A stretch of DNA of 64,000 nt from JANQEU01 sp965242805 (lineage in GTDB: Bacteria > Bacteroidota > Bacteroidia > Cytophagales > Cyclobacteriaceae), in the NCBI GenBank assembly GCA_965242805.1, contig CBDETD010000002.1:4464001-4528000 (forward strand), read 5' to 3'. This document shows, piece after piece, positions 52,803-61,064 of the stretch (the first letter of the stretch is position 1; every line of letters begins with the position of its first letter). Position numbers and translations under genes: made by a program. The notes under the pieces are model-generated. The model saw nothing but the letters and a program-made list of their open reading frames with translations. It was not told the origin of the DNA and ran no database searches.

Positions 52803-54170
52803 ATGAGGAAAAAAGGCCATATTCTCATAGTGGATGACGATCAAGATGTCCTATTCACTGCCAAGACAATCTTAAAGCGAGAGTTTGAAACTATTTCAAC
52901 TGAGAGTTCTCCCAATAGACTTGAGTCCTTACTAAGATCGGAGGACATTGACCTTGTCATTCTCGATATGAATTTCAAAGCCGGAGTCACTTCAGGAAAT
53001 GAGGGTATTTTCTGGTTGCGGAAAATCAGGGAAATATCCCCCGACGTTCATGTGTTAATGAATACAGCATACGGAGACATTCAGCTTGCCGTAGAGTCCA
53101 TGAAGGAAGGTGCTGTTGACTTTTTGGTGAAACCATGGGAAAAGGAAGTCCTTCTTTCAACAGTTAATAGAGTCTTCGAATTGCGAAAATCCCAACAAAA
53201 GGTTGTCAAGCTCAAAGGAAGGGAATCGGCATTAACAAAGGACATCGAATCCGGATTTGGTGATTTGATTTATTCGTCGGATAAGATGAAAAAAGTCATT
53301 GAATCCGTAGAGAAAGTTGCCAAAACGGATGCTTCAGTCTTGATTTTAGGGGAGAATGGGACAGGGAAGGAAGTAATTGCTCGAGCTATTCATAGACTGT
53401 CCAATCGAAATAGCGAGTCATTAATCAAGGTGGATCTTGGAGCTATATCTGAGAGCTTGTTTGAGTCTGAGCTATTTGGACATGTTAAGGGAGCCTATAC
53501 TGATGCCAAAGAAGATCGAGCCGGAAGATTCGAAATTGCAGATGGTGGAACAATCTTTCTCGATGAGATTGGGAACCTAAGTCTATCGATGCAGGTAAAA
53601 CTATTGTCAGTTTTACAAAATATGGAAGTCACAAGAGTTGGGGCTTCACGACCTGTTAATTTCGATGTTAGGGTTATAAGTGCAACTAATATTCCACTTG
53701 GTGATATGGTGGATCAAGGTAAATTTCGACAAGACCTTCTTTATAGAATTAATACTGTTGAAATCGAACTACCACCTCTTCGAGACCGGAAAGAGGATAT
53801 ACTTACTCTTTCCGATCACTATTTACAGTTGTTTTCCACAAAGTATCAAAAGCCTGGTATGAAGATCAGTCAGTCGGCGTCAAAGCACTTGAAAGAATAT
53901 CATTGGCCTGGCAATGTCCGCGAATTGCAGCATACTATAGAACGAGCGGTAATTATGGGTAACAACAGAGTTCTGGATATCGATGATTTCCTGCTTCCTA
54001 AAAGGACTGTTTCTCCCCAATCAAGTTCGTTAAAGGTCGAAGATGCGGAACGTGAAACCATTGAAAGAGCGATTAGAGAGACTGATGGGAACTTAAGCAA
54101 GGCCGCCGATGAGTTGGGAATTGGAAGAACCACTCTTTACAGAAAAATGAAGAAATTTGGACTTGAATAA
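52803..54170 (+). CDS. NtrC-type response regulator
   Basis: A 455-residue regulator; the ATG at 52803 is preferred to an upstream TTG. Receiver domain at residues 5-125 with phospho-acceptor Asp55 (VILDMNF), AAA+ domain at about 160-390 with Walker A GENGTGKE (183-190) and GTIFLDEIGNL, and a Fis-type helix-turn-helix at 415-455 (NLSKAADELGIGRTTLYRKM). The sigma-54 contact loop reads GAYTDA (230-235) instead of GAFTGA. Its histidine kinase is probably the gene at 55250. The operator in its own leader suggests autoregulation. Confidence 0.9.
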   Translation: MRKKGHILIVDDDQDVLFTAKTILKREFETISTESSPNRLESLLRSEDIDLVILDMNFKAGVTSGNEGIFWLRKIREISPDVHVLMNTAYGDIQLAVESMKEGAVDFLVKPWEKEVLLSTVNRVFELRKSQQKVVKLKGRESALTKDIESGFGDLIYSSDKMKKVIESVEKVAKTDASVLILGENGTGKEVIARAIHRLSNRNSESLIKVDLGAISESLFESELFGHVKGAYTDAKEDRAGRFEIADGGTIFLDEIGNLSLSMQVKLLSVLQNMEVTRVGASRPVNFDVRVISATNIPLGDMVDQGKFRQDLLYRINTVEIELPPLRDRKEDILTLSDHYLQLFSTKYQKPGMKISQSASKHLKEYHWPGNVRELQHTIERAVIMGNNRVLDIDDFLLPKRTVSPQSSSLKVEDAERETIERAIRETDGNLSKAADELGIGRTTLYRKMKKFGLE

Positions 54171-55007
54171 TTAGGTCAATTTTGAATACATCTCCCTGTC
54201 TTCATTTAGGGCATGGGAGTGATCACCCGCTATTTTTCGCGGAGTTTGATCCATCAATTTTTTCCGTAAGACCTGCCCAAGTTCATCAAAGTCTTTCAGT
54301 GCTGGATTTTGGATTTCAGTAGGTGAAATATCGTGCTTAAAAGATGAGTTTTCACTGATTCTAACGGTATTTCGAATTGTGTTTTCAATAAAAAATGAAC
54401 CAAAGATACGACGGGTAACCGATCGAATTTTTTGATGATAAAGAAGTCTTTTTCGGAATCTATTGAAGAACAGGCCCAGTATTCTTGGTCTAGCTTCTAC
54501 ATCAAGGGACTTGATGTACTTGATTAATTTCAAAGCCCCCCTCAGCGAATAGGAGTCAGGGGTAAGAGGTACCAGGATATTGTCAACACTCGCCAAAAGA
54601 TACTGGACCATCTTTCCAAAAGATGTGGGGCAGTCAATAAAAATGAGATCGTATTCCCGTTTTAATCGTTGAAAAATTCTCTGTAAAATGACCGCTCCAA
54701 ATTCGATGAATTGACTGTTCGAATCAAGACTGGACAATTCAAAATCACCAGGAATGAAAAACAAACCAGGTCCGACTTTGACCGATTCGATGTCCTTTAT
54801 ATTGTTATGTAAATAATATCTGATATGTGTGAAAATTGTATCATTAAGAGGCAGGTCGGATAGGATTGAGTTGGTCAGATTGCATTGAGGATCGAAATCT
54901 ATAACCAATACCTTCATGTCTTTTGCCAGGGAACTTGCAATGCTCAATGTGCATGTAGTCTTACCTACACCTCCCTTGAAATTGAAGACAGCAATAGTTC
55001 GGCTCAT
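54171..55007 (-). CDS. ParA/MinD-type ATPase, orphan
   Basis: A 278-residue ATPase with a deviant Walker A, FKGGVGKTTCTLSIAS (residues 10-25, Lys11 and Lys16), the switch region VIDFDPQCNLT and the third motif DLIFIDCPTSFGKMV. Such proteins position chromosomes, plasmids or protein complexes. No parB gene or parS-like cluster is nearby, so it is not a simple partition locus. It sits inverted between the response regulator and histidine kinase genes, and its last bases abut the regulator stop. Confidence 0.87.
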   Translation of the reverse strand: MSRTIAVFNFKGGVGKTTCTLSIASSLAKDMKVLVIDFDPQCNLTNSILSDLPLNDTIFTHIRYYLHNNIKDIESVKVGPGLFFIPGDFELSSLDSNSQFIEFGAVILQRIFQRLKREYDLIFIDCPTSFGKMVQYLLASVDNILVPLTPDSYSLRGALKLIKYIKSLDVEARPRILGLFFNRFRKRLLYHQKIRSVTRRIFGSFFIENTIRNTVRISENSSFKHDISPTEIQNPALKDFDELGQVLRKKLMDQTPRKIAGDHSHALNEDREMYSKLT

Positions 55008-55249
55008 ATATAGAAAAAAATACCTAGTGGATAGGAGGGAAAAGTCTAGTAATATATCGAAATAATTATAGATATTCTAACAATTATTATAGAATAAGCA
55101 ATTCTTTTGAAGTTATACAAGAGATATGTTCGCTCTTGAATAGTTGAGAAAGTTCTCGGTTCCATTTGTTGAAGGAATTTGAATAAATTCTTTCGGATAT
55201 TTCTGGCAAATCAGAAGTACATTGGAATCGAGATAGGAAACGACTAATA

Positions 55250-56599
55250 ATGGACTTTTTAAACTTTAGGATTCAAATTGTAGTACGATTGATAATCATC
55301 GTCCTGCTTGGATATGGAGCATTTTATGTAATTGCCGAAACTACATTTTGGCTCCTCGCTTTTTGGTTCACCCTTTTCTCGATCCTGCTATTTATTGATC
55401 TACTTAGATATGTTGAGAGATCCAATAGGGATCTGGGGCATTTTCTCATGGCGATCAAGCAGAATGATTTTTCAAATGTTTATCCCGAAAATCGGAAAAG
55501 ATCTAAAAATCTGTATCAGGCATTCAATGTGATAACCAGGGAGTATATCAAGTTGAGGAGTGAAAAAGAATCCAATTTTCACTTTCTAAAAACAGTAGTT
55601 GAACACAGTGGAGTACCACTATTAGCCTACGACAAATCGGATGAGCAGATCACCCTGATAAATGAATCCGCAAAGAATCTATTTCATATCCCCCACCTAA
55701 CAAAAATGGAATCATTGGCTCGTGTCAACGAAGATGTACTGAAAGTCTCCAGAGCATTGGAAAGTGATGAGAAGATTTTGTTAAAAACTGAAATAGGAGG
55801 GGAACTGATCCATTTGTCAATCACTTCAAAAGAACTATTGCTACAGGATCAACGACATAAAGTCCTTGCATTCCATGATATCAATTCCGAATTGGATCAA
55901 AATGAGATTGAATCCTGGCAAAAACTTATAAGGGTAATGACCCATGAGATTAAAAATAGTGTGATTCCAATATCAACCCTCGCAGAAGTTGCCAATCAAA
56001 TGATGGTGAACAATGATGGAAACACCATCTCCTTGAAGGAATTGGATAGTGAAGATGAGGATGACCTCAAGACCAGTTTGTCAACTATTGAAAAACGAAG
56101 TAAGGGTCTAGTAAGATTTGTGACCTCTTATGGTGATTTGGCGAAAGTTCCCAAACCCCAATTGGAAGAGTGTGATTTAAATGAAATAATTACTCAAATA
56201 GTTGACCTGGAGAAACCTGAGGGTGAAAAATACGGTGTGAGAATTGGAAAGGACATTCCAAAAGTTCCAACAATGTTGATGTTAGATGCTCAGATGATCG
56301 AGCAGGTATTGATCAATCTCATCAAAAATGGAATAGAAGTGCTTGATGGTCAGGAAAACGCTTTAATTGATATTTCACTAACCCGCAATCAACAATCAGT
56401 TCAAATTATAGTTAGAGATAATGGCCCCGGAATGGATAAAGAAACATTGGAAAACATTTTTGTTCCGTTTTTTACTACTAAGGAAAAAGGGAGTGGGATA
56501 GGTTTAAGTCTGTCTCGCCAAATTATTCGTGCTCATAAAGGTTCCTTGAAAGCATGGAGTAGACCAGGAGAAGGAGCTCGATTTGAGATCAACCTCTGA
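55250..56599 (+). CDS. Histidine kinase, probable partner of the NtrC-type regulator
   Basis: A 449-residue kinase with two close membrane helices (about residues 10-30 and 33-52), a HAMP-like and PAS-like region (60-215), HisKA with MTHEIKNSVIPISTLAE (phospho-His232) and HATPase_c with NLIKNGIEVL, DNGPGMD and GSGIGLSLSRQI. It is of the NtrB/NtrY kind, the usual partner for NtrC-type regulators. The intervening ParA gene is on the other strand. A very short periplasmic loop means the signal is probably sensed in the membrane or inside the cell. Confidence 0.88.
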   Translation: MDFLNFRIQIVVRLIIIVLLGYGAFYVIAETTFWLLAFWFTLFSILLFIDLLRYVERSNRDLGHFLMAIKQNDFSNVYPENRKRSKNLYQAFNVITREYIKLRSEKESNFHFLKTVVEHSGVPLLAYDKSDEQITLINESAKNLFHIPHLTKMESLARVNEDVLKVSRALESDEKILLKTEIGGELIHLSITSKELLLQDQRHKVLAFHDINSELDQNEIESWQKLIRVMTHEIKNSVIPISTLAEVANQMMVNNDGNTISLKELDSEDEDDLKTSLSTIEKRSKGLVRFVTSYGDLAKVPKPQLEECDLNEIITQIVDLEKPEGEKYGVRIGKDIPKVPTMLMLDAQMIEQVLINLIKNGIEVLDGQENALIDISLTRNQQSVQIIVRDNGPGMDKETLENIFVPFFTTKEKGSGIGLSLSRQIIRAHKGSLKAWSRPGEGARFEINL

Positions 56600-56708
56600 T
56601 CTGGGATTCTATGGGTACGTTTCGTCGCTATAATTTGACAATTCGGTAAGTCTTATTACTAAATCTTGTCTTTGGAGATTCATTTTGAAGTGAAATCAAG
56701 AACTCAAA

Positions 56709-58850
56709 ATGAAGTCCATACTTTTCATCAATTTCTTTTTGCTGGCATGCATGTCCGCTGGTCAGATCAAGATCAGCGGGTATGTCGGTGATAAAGAAGG
56801 GCCTATTATTGGGGCAAACATTTATCTCGAAAATACCTACGATGGATCGACATCCGATACCAAGGGTCAGTTTTACTTTGAAACATTCGAAGAGGGTGAG
56901 CACGTTCTGATTGCCTCATTCGTGGGCTACAATGATTTTAGAAAAGAAATAAACCTTAATGTACCTTCAAATTTATCCATCCGATTGGAGCCAAGGATAG
57001 ATCAACTCAACACCGTTACGATTGCTGCGGGATCCTTTAACACCTCGGACGAAGCCAAAAAAGTGATAATGAAGTCGGTAGATGTTGTAACAACCGCTGG
57101 AGCGACAGCGGACATTGCCGGTGCTTTGAACACACTACCCGGGACTCAAACCGTCGGTGAAGCCGGTAGACTATTTGTAAGAGGAGGAGATGGATATGAG
57201 ACCAGAACTTTCATTGACGGCATGATGGTGCATAATGAATACTCACCGGCAGCTCCAAACACACCTTCCAGGAGTCGATTTTCCCCATTTATTTTCAAGG
57301 GCACCAGTTTTTCCACTGGAGGTTATTCTGCAGAGTATGGACAGGCCCTTTCTTCGGCATTGATCCTTGACTCCAAGGACGTTTCAGAATTGGAACGAAC
57401 AGATTTTTCGATAATGAGTGTTGGTGGAGATGTAGCCCACACTCATATATGGGACAAGTCTTCATTTTCCGCAAAGATGGGATACACTAACCTTTCGCCT
57501 TATTTCAGACTTGCACCACAGAGAATTAAGTGGGATGGTGCTCCTGAAGAATGGTTGGGGAATTTTGCTTTTCGATGGAAAACCTCAGACGCTGGGCTAC
57601 TCAAGGTTTTCGGAAATTTGAGCTTGTCTAAACTGGATCTTTATGAGAAAACTATCGAAGATCCATCAATAGAATTTCCAGTTGGTGTGGACAACAATTA
57701 TAGTTATCTGAATGTGATATATCGGAACATTATTAGTAAAGACTGGGCATATAAACTAGGTGCTTCTAATACCTATAGTTTTCAAAATGCACAAAGAGAT
57801 GGGGACAGGTCCGAGATGACCCTTGAAGGTAGCCATTTGAAAGGAACTCTATTCTACACGCCTTCCGATCGAATAACGATCCAAACCGGGGGAGAAATAA
57901 TTCGAACCGATGTCTCTCGGGAACTTTCAATGGATCAAAGTCAGGAGGTCACCATTGACGATTTTAATGAATACCTGTCTTCGGGTCATATTGAAAGTGA
58001 GATTTATATTTCAGCCGCTCTTGCCATAAGACCTGGAGCCCGGATCGAGTATAACTCGTTGACCGGAAAGTCTTCAATTTCTCCTCGTTTTTCAATGGCC
58101 CAAAAAGTGGGTGAATTTGGTCAAACATCATTGGCATATGGTCTTTTTCATCAGTCAGCGCCGGAGTCTTACTTGTTGATGAGTCCTCAACTTCAATCCG
58201 AGACAGCTAGTCATTATATACTAAACTATCAGTGGATGAAGAGAAATCGTACATTCAGAATTGAGACATACTCGAAAAGATATTCGGACCTGGTCAAGGA
58301 AACTGTGATTGGCCTAGATAATTCCGGAAATGGCTTTGCTCAGGGATTTGATCTTTGGTGGAGAGATGCAGACACCTTTGATGGACTTGATTATTGGATC
58401 TCATACTCCTACATAGATACCAAAAGAGACTATAGGAATTTCCCCGGTAAAAGGACCCCGTCATTTGCCTCTTCTCATAATTTTTCATTTGTGGCAAAGA
58501 AATGGATTGACAAACTAAAGAGTCAGGTAGGTATTACCTACACATTTGGAAGTCCAAGACCCTATACTGATCTGAATACTGAAGGATTCTTACAAGCCCG
58601 AACTTCATCCTTTCACGATCTGAGCTTTAACATTAGCTACCTGATGAACAGCCAGGTAATAATTCATGCTCTTGTTAATAATGTTCTGGGAATAAACAAT
58701 GTCTTCGGGTATGAATATGCCAATAATCCTGATACTGATGGTTTTTATGCCAGAAGGGCGATTACTCCTCCAGCAAGAAGATTCATTTTCCTTGGAATTT
58801 TTATCACGCTTTCTAAAGACCAAACTATAAATCAATTACCCAATTTGTAA
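56709..58850 (+). CDS. TonB-dependent receptor with carboxypeptidase-like N-domain
   Basis: A 713-residue outer-membrane receptor. A signal peptide is followed by a carboxypeptidase-regulatory-like domain (about residues 22-95, ISGYVGDKEGPIIGANIYLE), then the plug (SVDVVTTAGATADIAGALNT, LFVRGGDGYETRTFIDGMMV) and the barrel, ending with a Leu-rich strand. It is shorter than SusC-type receptors (about 1000 residues) and has no SusD partner. The next gene encodes a secreted helical protein, and the upstream gene is a histidine kinase. The ligand is unknown. Confidence 0.87.
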   Translation: MKSILFINFFLLACMSAGQIKISGYVGDKEGPIIGANIYLENTYDGSTSDTKGQFYFETFEEGEHVLIASFVGYNDFRKEINLNVPSNLSIRLEPRIDQLNTVTIAAGSFNTSDEAKKVIMKSVDVVTTAGATADIAGALNTLPGTQTVGEAGRLFVRGGDGYETRTFIDGMMVHNEYSPAAPNTPSRSRFSPFIFKGTSFSTGGYSAEYGQALSSALILDSKDVSELERTDFSIMSVGGDVAHTHIWDKSSFSAKMGYTNLSPYFRLAPQRIKWDGAPEEWLGNFAFRWKTSDAGLLKVFGNLSLSKLDLYEKTIEDPSIEFPVGVDNNYSYLNVIYRNIISKDWAYKLGASNTYSFQNAQRDGDRSEMTLEGSHLKGTLFYTPSDRITIQTGGEIIRTDVSRELSMDQSQEVTIDDFNEYLSSGHIESEIYISAALAIRPGARIEYNSLTGKSSISPRFSMAQKVGEFGQTSLAYGLFHQSAPESYLLMSPQLQSETASHYILNYQWMKRNRTFRIETYSKRYSDLVKETVIGLDNSGNGFAQGFDLWWRDADTFDGLDYWISYSYIDTKRDYRNFPGKRTPSFASSHNFSFVAKKWIDKLKSQVGITYTFGSPRPYTDLNTEGFLQARTSSFHDLSFNISYLMNSQVIIHALVNNVLGINNVFGYEYANNPDTDGFYARRAITPPARRFIFLGIFITLSKDQTINQLPNL

Positions 58851-58868
58851 ACTAAAACTCTGAATAAA

Positions 58869-59510
58869 ATGAAGAAAACAATCTTTCTAACAATGGGAAT
58901 CCTACTCTGCACGTTCGCACTCATTGGAAATGGTAGCTATGAGGTTGCAATGGGAAAGAATATCCCATTGATATACACCTCAAACTCCCTTGAACAATTG
59001 ACTGCAACAATTAACACAATGCGAAGAATAGGGGAGGCGGAAAAAGATAAATGGGAACCCTTTTATCATGCTGCTTTTGGAAGCATGCGGCTAATAGAAT
59101 TTGCAAACGACTCGGGGGAAAAAGATAAATACCTCGATCAGGCAATGGAATTGGTAAAACGAGGGATTTCCGTCAGTGAGGGGAACGCAGAGTTGGAATC
59201 GTTGCGTGGTTATGTGATAATGATGCAATTGACAGTGGACCCTGCAGTCCGGGGTCAACAATACAGTGGAATGGCTTTCAACGCATTCAATAAAGCGGTC
59301 AGTTTGGATCCAACAAACCCCAGAGCATTATTTCTCCTAGGACAAATGCAATTAGGGACTGCGCAATTTTTTGGTGGAGGGGATGGAGGTTCTTGTGAAA
59401 CCTTCAGGAAGGCTTTAGTCCTCTTTGATGAATATAAAAATGACAATCCATTCGCACCTGATTGGGGAAAATCCGGAGTTCAGCAAGTTTTGCTAGATTG
59501 TAATGACTAA
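58869..59510 (+). CDS. Secreted TPR-like helical protein
   Basis: A 213-residue exported protein with a signal peptide (about residues 1-20). The mature part is helical with TPR-like pieces: WEPFYHAAFGSMRLIEFAND, DKYLDQAMELVKRGISVSEG, NAFNKAVSLDPTNPRALFLL. Cys in GGSCETF and at the end LLDCND may pair. It begins 18 bases after the TonB receptor gene, so it is the receptor's operon partner, though no family name is certain. Confidence 0.75.
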   Translation: MKKTIFLTMGILLCTFALIGNGSYEVAMGKNIPLIYTSNSLEQLTATINTMRRIGEAEKDKWEPFYHAAFGSMRLIEFANDSGEKDKYLDQAMELVKRGISVSEGNAELESLRGYVIMMQLTVDPAVRGQQYSGMAFNAFNKAVSLDPTNPRALFLLGQMQLGTAQFFGGGDGGSCETFRKALVLFDEYKNDNPFAPDWGKSGVQQVLLDCND

Positions 59511-59517
59511 CAATCAA

Positions 59518-59991
59518 TTAATCATTCATGGAACGTGTCACCGGTAGGTGTTTCACTTCAAAATTGACTGAATTCGCAATAAAACAATATTTGTTGGCTT
59601 CCTCATGGAGGCCTTCACTTTTTGTGATCATTGACTTTTCTGTGACGACGACCTCTGGTTTTAATATTACCTGCTGGAATTTTCCAGCTCCGTCGGACCT
59701 CTCTTCCATGATCCCTTCGGCATTGTCTGAGTATTCTACAATAATGATCCCATTTGAGGCGCATAAGTGAAGAAACCACAACATATGACATGCTGATAAA
59801 CTTGAAACCAGCAATTCCTCCGGATTATATCTTGTGGGATCTCCCCGGAATGATGGATCAGAGGAACCCTGTATGTCAATTTTGCTTGCTGCTGATATTA
59901 GATGATCCCGCTCATAACTTCGATAATTTTTAGTGCCGTTTCCTTTATTTCCAGTCCATTTGAGCTTTGTGGAGTAGTGATGGATCTTCAT
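59518..59991 (-). CDS. OsmC/Ohr-family peroxiredoxin
   Basis: A 157-residue thiol peroxidase of the OsmC family. The two catalytic cysteines are Cys68 in LSSLSACHMLWFLHL and Cys136 in EANKYCFIAN, with RYNPEELLVSSLSAC as family block. It overlaps the upstream oxidoreductase gene by 4 bases. Such proteins reduce organic hydroperoxides in the cytoplasm. The link to the kinase/lyase fusion two genes upstream is by position only. Confidence 0.87.
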   Translation of the reverse strand: MKIHHYSTKLKWTGNKGNGTKNYRSYERDHLISAASKIDIQGSSDPSFRGDPTRYNPEELLVSSLSACHMLWFLHLCASNGIIIVEYSDNAEGIMEERSDGAGKFQQVILKPEVVVTEKSMITKSEGLHEEANKYCFIANSVNFEVKHLPVTRSMND

Positions 59992-61049
59992 GATTCAATT
60001 TTGATAATTTGTCCTTTTTCTGAACTTTCCAGAGCAAGTTCTATTATTCGTATGTTTAAGTATGCTTCATTTGGGTCCACTGGAGTTTCGCCTTTTTGTT
60101 GGATTGAAGCCAAAACTTTCTGATAAAATATACGGTAATCTCCCACTGTGGTCGGAATCTTTTCTTTTTGAGATTGCCCATTCAAGTGAGTAGTAAGGGT
60201 TCCCCAGTTATTTTGGTCATCCTCACCCCAGTACGGATCTTCTTTCGGTAGGATTCCCGATTTCAATGCTTCTTCCTGAACATCCATTCCATATTTCACA
60301 TATGAACCTTGAGTACCGTGAATTTGAAGTCTGGGGCCGGGGTCACCGACTAGCATACTGGACTTTAAGATCACCTTGAGATTATTGTGGTAATAAAGAT
60401 GAATATCAAAATAATCCTTTGTGTCACTCACCGGTCTCTGGATCTTGACTTCTGCAAATACTGAATCTGGTTTTCCGAATAAATAGACTGCCTGGTCGAT
60501 CAGATGTGGACCAAGATCATATAGTATTCCTGAACCGGGTACATCTTTTTCCCTCCAATTATCCTTTAAGAAATCACGAAATCGGTCAAAATGGAACTCG
60601 GCTTCAACCGGTTGACCAAGCTTTCCACTTTCAATAAGTTTTTTCGCTGTTTGTATATCACCATCCCAACGTCTGTTTTGGTAAACAAACAATTTGTTGT
60701 TGGTAGATTTTGACACATTGATCAACTCACCTGCCTGTTGGGAAGTTATGGCAAATGGTTTATCAATCACCACATGCTTGCCCGATTCCATTGCTTTTTT
60801 CGCAATTGGGAAATGAAACTCATTTGGCGTAACAACCACTACTACATGAATATTAGGATCGTTGAAAATTTCTTCATTTTCAGATACTATTTGAGCAGAA
60901 GAACATAGATCCTTAGCGGCATTGATGTGCGAAGAATTCGACGTACGGATCTTTCTTATATCTAATCCAGTGACTGATTTTATAATTGGAGTGTGGAATG
61001 TCTGACCGGCCATCCCAAAACCAATAATTCCAATACCAATTGAATTCAT
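59988..61049 (-). CDS. Gfo/Idh/MocA-family oxidoreductase
   Basis: A 353-residue NAD(P)-dependent enzyme. Rossmann motif IGFGMAGQTFH (residues 8-18), the block VVVVTPNEFHFPIAKKAMES with KHVVIDKPFAI (catalytic Lys in DKP), then the C-terminal domain GSGILYDLGPHLIDQAVYLF. It resembles the scyllo-inositol/YdgJ group but the sugar or polyol substrate is not determined. It lies 15 bases after the fusion gene, and its stop overlaps the OsmC start, so all three are one operon. Confidence 0.85.
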   Translation of the reverse strand: MNSIGIGIIGFGMAGQTFHTPIIKSVTGLDIRKIRTSNSSHINAAKDLCSSAQIVSENEEIFNDPNIHVVVVVTPNEFHFPIAKKAMESGKHVVIDKPFAITSQQAGELINVSKSTNNKLFVYQNRRWDGDIQTAKKLIESGKLGQPVEAEFHFDRFRDFLKDNWREKDVPGSGILYDLGPHLIDQAVYLFGKPDSVFAEVKIQRPVSDTKDYFDIHLYYHNNLKVILKSSMLVGDPGPRLQIHGTQGSYVKYGMDVQEEALKSGILPKEDPYWGEDDQNNWGTLTTHLNGQSQKEKIPTTVGDYRIFYQKVLASIQQKGETPVDPNEAYLNIRIIELALESSEKGQIIKIES

Positions 61050-61064
61050 GGGTGGAAAACTATT

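Noticed and set aside
55021..55249. parS-like centromere before the ParA gene
   Set aside because: Only one 7-bp inverted repeat is visible and there is no ParB gene, so a partition site is not supported.
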